Notes under the pieces: model-generated
The model's input: only the letters and a program-made list of their open reading frames with translations
Databases searched by the model: none
Told to the model about the DNA's origin: nothing
Position numbers and translations under genes: made by a program
Shown here: one piece after another, positions 1 to 4,918 of the stretch
How the letters are laid out: each line of letters opens with the position of its first letter
Position numbering within the stretch: position 1 is the stretch's first letter
Assembly (NCBI GenBank): GCA_041642035.1
Contig: JBEPXC010000238.1
Coordinates: forward strand, 1 to 5,892
Reading direction: 5' to 3'
Length of the DNA stretch: 5,892 bases
From: SKVR01 sp041642035
Lineage (GTDB): Bacteria; Bacteroidota; Bacteroidia; Bacteroidales; UBA7960

Positions 1-105
1 CACCGTACTGGTTTGTTGTACCTTGCTTTCCGATTGCGTGCAGGCTCCCATCAAAACGGCCAGGAGTAGAATACTGAAATATTTTATTTGGTTCAATTGT
101 GTCAT
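1..105 (-). CDS. Lipoprotein, N-terminal 35 residues only (cut by left edge)
   Basis: Reading leftward from an ATG at 105-103, the frame stays open to the window edge. It gives a basic/polar start (MTQLNQIKYF), a hydrophobic stretch (about residues 10-19) and LMGAC with Cys22. This is a lipoprotein signal peptide: signal peptidase II would cleave before Cys22, which would be lipidated. The residues after the Cys (TQSES) are polar with an acidic residue, which suits export to the outer membrane or surface in Bacteroidota, though that is inference. The mature part seen so far is a low-complexity Ser/Gln/Thr tether, so the functional domain lies outside the window. It starts 67 bp after the porin gene on the same strand with no visible terminator between, so it is probably the fourth gene of the cytochrome operon. 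An accessory electron-transfer or substrate-binding lipoprotein would fit, but its function is unknown. Confidence 0.72.
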   Translation of the reverse strand, partial: MTQLNQIKYFSILLLAVLMGACTQSESKVQQTSTV

Positions 106-172
106 TGTGTTTGTGTTTTTTATTGTTTCTGTACATTAATTTTGATTGTGCTTACAGCTTGAGTTTGTTGCA

Positions 173-1417
173 CTACAACAATTGAGGTCTTACCCGCAGC
201 ATGATATAAGTAAAATATGCAGGTTCATCCTTGCTGCCCCCTTTGACAGCCTGCATCGATTCCGATGCAAACATGTAAGAAGCCCCGCCAATAATATTGG
301 TAAATTCATTGAATTTGTAATTGAGCACCAGATCAATTTCGGTGCCCAGGTATTTGTTAATTTCTCCATCGTTTATACGATAATCATTCTGCAGATAGAA
401 CAGGTGCAGGTGGGCATCCAGGTTGGTTTTTTCAGTGAGCCTTATCCTGTTTTTCAAAAACGGATTGATAAGACCGGCACCGTGGGAGTGAGAAGGATAA
501 TCGGTAAAATAATCCATGTAGCCATTGTTGGCATGACCGGCACCATAGGAAGGATTGAAAACCCGGAAAGTAGAAGCATCTGTTGGGGAGTTGCCCGAGA
601 TCATTTCTATACCTAATGCAGTATTCATCCCTTCAGCCAAACTCTTTCCCAATTCTGAGCGGAAATACCAGGCCATTATGTCTGTTCCCTCTACTGTGTT
701 GCCATGCTGGAAGGCCGGATTTACCATCAGATCAAAGGCTCCAAAGTTGTAACGGGCCAAAGCTGACCATGTGCCCCGCATTTCAAGACCATCTGATTCG
801 GATATATTTTCGAATCCATCGGCTATAGCCAGCAGAGACATATTTCCGTTGTTTCCCAGCGTGATATTGTACCACAAAAAGCTCATAAATTTGTAGTTAT
901 TAATGCGATATTGGGTGCCAAAGGTTCGGGTATATGCGGTGTTTTCCTGGTTGAAGGCCGTTCCCAGGTGGAGCTTATTGCTGAGCGATTCATATTTCAT
1001 CAACACCAGATCGTGTTTCTGGCTGGCCGGCACCCAGTCATTTTTAGCAAAAAAGCGTTGGTTGTCGTATGTAAGCTCTTGTCGTCCTACTTTTACAAAC
1101 CAGGCATCGCTTAGAAGCAATTCAACCCAGGCCTCGTGTATGGCTAGCGAGGGGATGATTTGTTTTTGTGCTTCCTCACCCCATATCCTTATATCCTGAA
1201 GGGATATGCGGGTACGCAATTTGTCTTTCTGCCAGTTTAGCGCAAGGCGGGTTCTTTGATTTACATGTGCAGCAGGTTTATCATCGGGGGAGGGCAACAG
1301 GCGGTAGCCGTGCCTGAGCTCTGCCCGTGGACTGATGTCTGCATTGATGCTCAACTGGGCCTGAAGGGTTGCAATGCTGATTAGTAATACAAAGTGAATG
1401 CCTAAAATCTTCTTCAT
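173..1417 (-). CDS. Outer-membrane beta-barrel, alginate-export/porin type
   Basis: The 414-residue protein opens with a classic Sec signal peptide: MKK, a hydrophobic core at about residues 5-17, and a TLQAQ end, so cleavage is likely near residue 20-21. The rest has no long hydrophobic helix but many alternating polar/aromatic strands, as expected of a beta-barrel. Recognisable family-like stretches are RAELRHGYR (about 31-39), QRTRLALNW (54-62), ISLQDIRIWG (71-80) and EAWVEL followed by KVGRQEL-YDNQRF (about 95-122). These resemble the alginate-export/porin family of diffusion channels. The protein ends in a strand (YIMLRVRPQLL), although the terminal residue is Leu rather than the commoner Phe/Tyr. 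Despite the family name, there is no alginate gene here. Its place behind a periplasmic octaheme reductase and its cytochrome b suggests it admits the electron acceptor, which is inference. The ATG at 1417 gives a complete signal peptide, and no Shine-Dalgarno precedes it. It lies 66 bp after the cytochrome b gene on the same strand. Confidence 0.8.
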   Translation of the reverse strand: MKKILGIHFVLLISIATLQAQLSINADISPRAELRHGYRLLPSPDDKPAAHVNQRTRLALNWQKDKLRTRISLQDIRIWGEEAQKQIIPSLAIHEAWVELLLSDAWFVKVGRQELTYDNQRFFAKNDWVPASQKHDLVLMKYESLSNKLHLGTAFNQENTAYTRTFGTQYRINNYKFMSFLWYNITLGNNGNMSLLAIADGFENISESDGLEMRGTWSALARYNFGAFDLMVNPAFQHGNTVEGTDIMAWYFRSELGKSLAEGMNTALGIEMISGNSPTDASTFRVFNPSYGAGHANNGYMDYFTDYPSHSHGAGLINPFLKNRIRLTEKTNLDAHLHLFYLQNDYRINDGEINKYLGTEIDLVLNYKFNEFTNIIGGASYMFASESMQAVKGGSKDEPAYFTYIMLRVRPQLL

Positions 1418-1483
1418 GCTCGTATGCTATTTATTCTGTTTCTCTCCCCTATATTCCAGATTCTGTTGCCTTGCTGCATTTGT

Positions 1484-2161
1484 TTATACTTTATTCACAG
1501 CATGCTTAACAGGATTCTCGGCAGGAGTTGTGGCAGGTTCATCCTGATCAGCCTCCATCTCTTCCCATCCGGTTATCATGGCCTTAAGGTTTGAGTTAAG
1601 GGTATGTCCTGTGGTTATGAGGTATAAATGTACAATAACAAAAGCAATTAATATATAAGCTCCGATGGTATGTGCCAAAGCGAGCGTGTGAAGGCTGTTT
1701 ATGCCCAGTTCTTTTATCTCTCCCTGGCTTGGGTATCGATAAAACATATAGGCAAGGCCACTGGCTATCATAACGGGGAAGACCAGTATTTTCAGGGAAA
1801 GATAAACCAGACGCTGTAAAGGGTTGAGTTTGCTGAGGATGGTTTTTCGCGTTGGATGAGGTGCATTACGAAAGATCCCGAATACATAATACTCAGCCTG
1901 AGCTTTCAGGTTTTGGGTAGTGGGCAGGTACTGCCTCCACTCTCCCGTAGTAAAATGCCAGAAGATGGTGAAAATGGTTAGGATAATGAAGGCCCACGCA
2001 GCTTTGTTGTGCAGTTCTACGGCATTTTCGAATCCAAAGAAACTATACGAACCATGTATTTCAAAGCCTGTTAATGCCAGAAAGAAAATCAGCATTGCCT
2101 GGGTCCAGTGCCAGAATCTTTCATAGGATTTATAGATGTAAACATTTGCTGTTTTTGACAT
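1484..2161 (-). CDS. Di-heme cytochrome b, b561/formate-dehydrogenase-gamma type
   Basis: This 225-residue integral membrane protein has four predicted helices at about residues 17-33, 53-70, 117-140 and 160-183, the usual layout of prokaryotic cytochrome b561/FdnI-type quinone-reactive subunits. Candidate heme ligands are H18 (FWHW), H51 (ELHNKAAW, start of helix 2), H164 and H178 in helix 4. H164 and H178 are 14 residues apart, like the known ligand pair of E. coli FdnI. H69 (FWHF) is an alternative for the helix-2 ligand. The family passes electrons between the menaquinone pool and a periplasmic redox partner. Here the partner is almost certainly the octaheme cytochrome encoded just 4 bp upstream, so the pair probably forms a menaquinol-oxidising respiratory complex. 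The C-terminal 28 residues are an acidic, Pro-rich tail, probably cytoplasmic. The start MSKTANVYIYKSYERFWHW is the usual short N-terminus. No Shine-Dalgarno is visible; tight spacing suggests translational coupling. Confidence 0.85.
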   Translation of the reverse strand: MSKTANVYIYKSYERFWHWTQAMLIFFLALTGFEIHGSYSFFGFENAVELHNKAAWAFIILTIFTIFWHFTTGEWRQYLPTTQNLKAQAEYYVFGIFRNAPHPTRKTILSKLNPLQRLVYLSLKILVFPVMIASGLAYMFYRYPSQGEIKELGINSLHTLALAHTIGAYILIAFVIVHLYLITTGHTLNSNLKAMITGWEEMEADQDEPATTPAENPVKHAVNKV

Positions 2162-2165
2162 GGTT

Positions 2166-3743
2166 TTATGCTTTGGAAGTTTTGTTTAATTTTTTCATGG
2201 AGAAGTATCGGATGGTGGCATGAACTCCTACCCCCAGGATGGATACCAGGATCAATAAGATACCCAGTATATCGATGGTGGCATAGGTTGTGGTGCCGGG
2301 AATGTATGCCCCTTCAACAAACTGCATTCTGCTATCGGTTCTGGAATGGCAATCTTCGCAGGTTAATGCTTCGCTGGCTGGTGATACCATGTGGTTTACG
2401 GGTAGGTACATTTCGGTGTCAACAAAATCCCATTGCCCACTGTATGGCCTGCCAAGGTATTTCATGCCTTCAATGAGCGATTTTTCCCAGTCAAGATCAA
2501 GCCAGAGGGCTCCTTTTCCAGGTTCCCTGTCCCAAAGTTTTGCCTGCAGAATATTCAGATAAACCGGATCGAAGGGCTGCCTGCCACGGTGCACTTTAGC
2601 CGGTATAATGCGTGATTGTGGGTCTGAAGCTGCACCAAATAAAGAATTGATGGGCAAGAAGGCCGCGGTAGTATCCACTTTGTCGGACAAAAGAAAATGA
2701 TCAGCCGTTCCATTGAACCAGAGATACTCGGGTTGTACATTGGACTGCCAGCTTGCATCTCCCTTAATGGATTGATAGATGGGATTGCCCAGATCGTCGT
2801 TGAGCACAAAAGCCTTCCCGTCTTTCAATGCTCCGGCTGTGGACCAGTCCCAGTACATTTTAGTGGCATTGACCTTTGCATATTCGGGGATATGACAGCT
2901 CTGGCAGGCAATTTTCGATACATGCGAGTTGAGCATATCGTCAATATGAGGAGTGCTGGTGTGGCATTGTTCGCAGGTTACTCTGTTGGTGTTCGAAGAT
3001 GATACGCCATAATAGCGTCCTGTCATCTGATGGTTGGTGGTGGTATGACAGTCAACACAGTCCATATTGGCACCATCTACTCCCATATGTACATCTACTT
3101 CACGCGAAGCCGTTAATAGGGCTACTTCCAGGTCTCCGTGTTTTACATTGTTGCCACCACCACCATGGAAATGACAGTAACCACAGTTGGTTTTGGTGGG
3201 TTGTCCTACACTCTGGGCTATCGTTTTGAAATCCTGTCCCGGAGTGGGGTAACCTGCGCCTCCCTTGGCTTTATCGTAGGTGCCTGTATTATCATGGCAG
3301 ACAAGGCAGTCGATGTTGTACTGATTGTTGAAATCAAAATTCTTATCCTCCCATCCATAGCCTGCGTGACAACGGTTGCAAGAAGATTCATTGGAAAAAA
3401 TGCCCGTACAGAAATTGTTGAGTAGATTCTTTTTGCCCAGGTAAGTTACCCCGCGGCCTTCAATAAACTCCTCACGTTCCCAGGTGAAATGAGCACTTTC
3501 CAGCAACTCATGTCCTCTTTCTGTATGACAGGAAAGGCAGGCTGCCGTAATCTCATGGGGATTGGTGAAATCCTGTTGCAAAATGGCATGTTTGCTGTGA
3601 TCTACCGAAGGCACATGCTCCTGACTGTATTGTTCTTTTAATTCGTTGAGTTGGGAATTATCTTTTGAGGCATCCCGTAATACAATTGTGATGATTACCA
3701 GGGGAACCACCACCGATAATATAAAAGTTAATGTATTCTTCAT
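2166..3743 (-). CDS. Octaheme c-type cytochrome, tetrathionate reductase (OTR) family
   Basis: The 525-residue protein has exactly eight CxxCH heme-binding motifs, with first Cys at residues 69, 122, 146, 187, 229, 257, 280 and 462. Seven are packed within 216 residues and the eighth follows a 177-residue gap. This matches the OTR family, whose Shewanella member reduces tetrathionate, nitrite and hydroxylamine and has a lysine-ligated active-site heme. The stretch after heme 3 (CLVCHDNTGTYDKAK) is the likely site of that lysine, with K158 the best candidate (inference). C112 is the only cysteine outside a heme motif. An N-terminal hydrophobic segment (about 5-22) acts as signal anchor. A second helix (about 489-511), followed by a basic tail (RYFSMKKLNKTSKA), ties the C-terminus to the inner membrane with the heme domain in the periplasm. 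The cytochrome b gene starts 4 bp after the stop. It is first in the operon. The physiological substrate (tetrathionate, other sulfur oxyanion, nitrite or hydroxylamine) cannot be told from sequence. Confidence 0.92.
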   Translation of the reverse strand: MKNTLTFILSVVVPLVIITIVLRDASKDNSQLNELKEQYSQEHVPSVDHSKHAILQQDFTNPHEITAACLSCHTERGHELLESAHFTWEREEFIEGRGVTYLGKKNLLNNFCTGIFSNESSCNRCHAGYGWEDKNFDFNNQYNIDCLVCHDNTGTYDKAKGGAGYPTPGQDFKTIAQSVGQPTKTNCGYCHFHGGGGNNVKHGDLEVALLTASREVDVHMGVDGANMDCVDCHTTTNHQMTGRYYGVSSSNTNRVTCEQCHTSTPHIDDMLNSHVSKIACQSCHIPEYAKVNATKMYWDWSTAGALKDGKAFVLNDDLGNPIYQSIKGDASWQSNVQPEYLWFNGTADHFLLSDKVDTTAAFLPINSLFGAASDPQSRIIPAKVHRGRQPFDPVYLNILQAKLWDREPGKGALWLDLDWEKSLIEGMKYLGRPYSGQWDFVDTEMYLPVNHMVSPASEALTCEDCHSRTDSRMQFVEGAYIPGTTTYATIDILGILLILVSILGVGVHATIRYFSMKKLNKTSKA

Positions 3744-3865
3744 AAGACAGATAAAATATTGTTTTTGTGCGTAGTGTTCTTTCCTGAAAAATAGTTGTTT
3801 AAAACATTAATAACGAGTGGTTTGAAAAGTCGGTTTGCTTCATATGAGTAAGAAATTGATGCAGG

Positions 3866-3873
3866 CAAATATA
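3866..3873 (-). promoter_or_regulatory. Candidate Bacteroidota -7 element for the cytochrome operon
   Basis: Read on the minus strand this is TATATTTG, an exact match to the Bacteroidota consensus TAnnTTTG, followed by C as is common. It faces the octaheme cytochrome gene and would give a leader of roughly 115 nt. No good -33 TTTG was found 19-21 bp upstream, and the region is AT-rich, so a chance match is possible. A second minus-strand match, TATTTTTG at 4130-4137, is farther away and less likely. Confidence 0.35.
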
Positions 3874-3935
3874 TGAATATGTTTCGGATTATGTAAGTCA
3901 GCTTTTATATATATCGAGATATCAATATATGTTTC
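3870..3935. repeat. Pair of related direct repeats in the cytochrome operon upstream region
   Basis: ATATGTTTC occurs at 3877-3885 and again at 3927-3935, exactly 50 bp apart. The similarity extends leftward: ATATGAAT precedes the first core and ATATCAATAT overlaps the start of the second. CAGGCAA also occurs twice, at 3862-3868 and 3935-3941. One copy lies within the candidate leftward promoter and the other about 50 bp upstream of it, a spacing that could suit paired regulator sites on one face of the helix. It could equally be chance in AT-rich DNA. Confidence 0.35.
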
Positions 3936-3961
3936 AGGCAACTGAGGTACAGGTATATGTG

Positions 3962-3972
3962 AAGCAATGCTT
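3962..3972. promoter_or_regulatory. Short palindrome, possible operator
   Basis: AAGCA-A-TGCTT is a perfect 5-bp inverted repeat around one central base, lying about 220 bp upstream of each flanking gene. It does not match an operator I recognise, such as FNR/CRP-type. Dimeric regulators bind such sites, but a palindrome of this size can arise by chance. Confidence 0.2.
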
Positions 3973-4144
3973 ATCTAGACTTAATATAAATTAAAGTTTT
4001 TATTTTTTTTATACATCCTGGATATTGACAACATAAATTAATGAGCAAAACATCTTTTTTGAATGTAAAGAATGGTCGATGTGAATAAAAATAAATACCC
4101 ACTAAAAGGGTAAAATGAGCCATTTATACCAAAAATAGTTGTAA

Positions 4145-4177
4145 ATTAGCCCTGCGAAAACCATTGCCACGGCTAAT
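4145..4177. promoter_or_regulatory. 7-bp inverted repeat just upstream of the response-regulator start
   Basis: ATTAGCC (4145-4151) and GGCTAAT (4171-4177) are perfect inverted arms separated by 19 bp, ending 11 bp before the ATG at 4189. As RNA they could form a leader hairpin close to the start codon. As DNA the arm centres are about 26 bp apart, which suits a dimeric regulator. TAAATTAG (4142-4149) overlaps the left arm and is a one-mismatch version of the Bacteroidota -7 element, so the repeat may be an operator over a promoter. Confidence 0.4.
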
Positions 4178-4188
4178 CTTTTTCAAAA

Positions 4189-4689
4189 ATGGGAAAACCA
4201 GACTATACGCAAATATTTATTGTAGAAGATGATAAGTTTTATGCAGGAGTTATTCGCCATGCCCTGGAAGCCAGGAATTTTATGAATGTAAAGATTTTTA
4301 CCAGTGGTGAAGATTGCCTGAAGAACCTTCATCTTAAGCCAGAGATCATTCTGTTGGATTATCGTCTGGGGGAAAATAAAATGGATGGACTGGAAGTACT
4401 GAAGGCTCTGGGCAAAACACAGCCTGATACTCAGGTTGTGTTTCTTACCAGTGTTGATAAGCTCGAAGTGGCCACCAATACCATGAAAGCTGGAGCTTAT
4501 GATTATGTGGTAAAATCAGAGGCTGCTATAGAAAGAATCCGCAATATCATACGCAGGATTACCTTTGAAAACAAAATCAAAAAGGAAAACCAACTGTTAA
4601 AGCGTAGCCGAAAAATCGTTCTTACCATTATTGCCCTTCTGGTATTGGGTATAATCGTGCTGAGTCTGCTTCAGATTTACAGGCAATAG
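4189..4689 (+). CDS. Response regulator receiver protein with C-terminal transmembrane anchor
   Basis: The protein has 166 residues. Residues about 7-125 form a CheY-like receiver with all key positions: acidic pocket E13/D14/D15 (FIVEDD), phospho-acceptor D57 (ILLDYRLG), switch residue T87 (FLTS) and K109 (DYVVKS). It should therefore be phosphorylated by a histidine kinase. A charged, helical linker (about 114-141) leads not to a DNA-binding or enzymatic domain but to one hydrophobic helix (about 142-163) and a five-residue end (QIYRQ). This makes it a tail-anchored cytoplasmic receiver at the inner membrane. Output is unknown; it might act by binding a membrane partner, by dimerising through the linker, or as a phosphate sink. 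No kinase gene is in the window. It is divergent from the octaheme cytochrome operon, but a functional link is only suggested by proximity. The ATG at 4189 starts directly before the first receiver strand. Confidence 0.88.
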   Translation: MGKPDYTQIFIVEDDKFYAGVIRHALEARNFMNVKIFTSGEDCLKNLHLKPEIILLDYRLGENKMDGLEVLKALGKTQPDTQVVFLTSVDKLEVATNTMKAGAYDYVVKSEAAIERIRNIIRRITFENKIKKENQLLKRSRKIVLTIIALLVLGIIVLSLLQIYRQ

Positions 4690-4725
4690 AATATTTTGTT
4701 TTTTATTAGTGCGCTCTGATTTCTG

Positions 4726-4745
4726 TCCCGAATTGTATTTCGGGA
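4726..4745. repeat. Hairpin, 7-bp stem with 6-nt loop
   Basis: TCCCGAA (4726-4732) and TTCGGGA (4739-4745) are perfect inverted arms around TTGTAT. The stem begins 37 bp after the response-regulator stop. It is GC-rich enough to fold but is not followed by a run of T, so it is not a textbook rho-independent terminator. It may contribute to 3'-end formation or RNA stability. Confidence 0.5.
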
Positions 4746-4784
4746 ATGGAAAGTCTTCTCTTTGGGTCCCGAACAGCTTCACTT

Positions 4785-4796
4785 TGGGGATCCCCA
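4785..4796. repeat. 12-bp perfect palindrome
   Basis: TGGGGATCCCCA reads the same on both strands. It sits inside the larger inverted pair GGAATGG (4743-4749)/CCATTCC (4794-4800), and a related CTTTGGGTCCC lies at 4760-4770. With no loop it is more likely a DNA-level feature or repeat remnant than an RNA hairpin. Confidence 0.5.
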
Positions 4797-4807
4797 TTCC
4801 ATTTCGG

Positions 4808-4842
4808 CTTCGAGCTTCCCGCTTCGAACTTTCAGCTTTGAG
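4808..4842. repeat. Degenerate heptanucleotide tandem repeat, five units
   Basis: Five adjacent 7-bp units share the pattern CTTnnnR: CTTCGAG, CTTCCCG, CTTCGAA, CTTTCAG, CTTTGAG. The preceding heptamer ATTTCGG (4801-4807) is a weaker sixth unit. The phase is kept exactly at 7 bp while positions 4-7 vary. It lies between genes and ends 36 bp before the -7 element of the next gene. Confidence 0.6.
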
Positions 4843-4878
4843 CATTTGTCGCACAAGAGTTGATTGCCTCATTTTATT

Positions 4879-4886
4879 TACCTTTG
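4879..4886 (+). promoter_or_regulatory. Bacteroidota-type -7 promoter element for the radical SAM gene
   Basis: TACCTTTG is an exact match to the Bacteroidota housekeeping consensus TAnnTTTG. It lies 32 bp before the ATG at 4919, giving a leader of roughly 25 nt. The -33 element is weak: GTTG at 4859-4862 lies 16 bp upstream instead of the usual 19-21 bp. The position and the short leader support both the promoter and the chosen start. Confidence 0.6.
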
Positions 4887-4918
4887 CAGCCTGCTAGGGT
4901 TTTTCTTAATACTTTTCT

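Larger units (their letters stand above)
3744..4188. other. Divergent AT-rich intergenic region between the octaheme cytochrome and response-regulator genes
   Basis: This 445-bp gap separates two divergent genes and is much richer in A/T than the coding DNA. No credible gene was found on either strand; open frames are 21 codons or shorter. It contains a candidate -7 element for the leftward operon (3866-3873), two related AT-rich direct repeats (3870-3885 and 3919-3935), an 11-bp palindrome (3962-3972), a T-rich tract (about 3995-4011), and a 7-bp inverted repeat close to the response-regulator start (4145-4177). The length, compared with 4-67 bp gaps inside the operon, suggests it carries the control sites for both directions. 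Confidence 0.7.
4690..4918. other. Non-coding spacer rich in short palindromes and 7-bp repeats
   Basis: No credible gene lies in this 229-bp spacer. An open frame on the minus strand (4872-4597) overlaps the response regulator antisense and reads through the repeats, so it is judged spurious. The spacer holds a hairpin (4726-4745), a third copy of the hairpin arm (TCCCGAA, 4767-4773), a 12-bp perfect palindrome (4785-4796), a degenerate heptamer array (4808-4842), and a promoter for the next gene (4879-4886). GGAATGG (4743-4749) and CCATTCC (4794-4800) also form inverted arms enclosing the middle of the region. Transcription of the response regulator probably ends here, but no standard stem plus T-run was found. 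Confidence 0.65.

Noticed and set aside
146..616. 156-codon open frame on the plus strand antisense to the porin gene
   Set aside because: The opposite frame encodes a signal peptide and family-like beta-barrel protein with consistent codon use; this frame is a shadow.
3148..3164. Run of CCACCACCACC-like triplets considered as a microsatellite
   Set aside because: It encodes the GGGG stretch after the fourth heme motif (HFHGGGG, residues 191-197) of the octaheme cytochrome and is explained by coding.
3929..3994. 21-codon open frame starting ATG TTT CAG in the divergent intergenic region
   Set aside because: It has no hydrophobic or other recognisable character, overlaps the repeat at 3927-3935, and is of a length expected by chance.
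4130..4137. Second minus-strand match to TAnnTTTG (TATTTTTG)
   Set aside because: It would give a leader of about 380 nt, sits in an A-tract and lacks a clear -33 element, so it is more likely chance than the site at 3866-3873.
4726..4745. Hairpin considered as a rho-independent terminator of the response-regulator gene
   Set aside because: The downstream arm is followed by ATGGAAAG rather than a T-run, so it is listed only as a hairpin.
4597..4872. 91-codon open frame on the minus strand over the response-regulator end and the spacer
   Set aside because: It lies antisense to a well-supported gene and reads through the palindromes and heptamer repeats, giving a low-complexity charged peptide with no recognisable domain.
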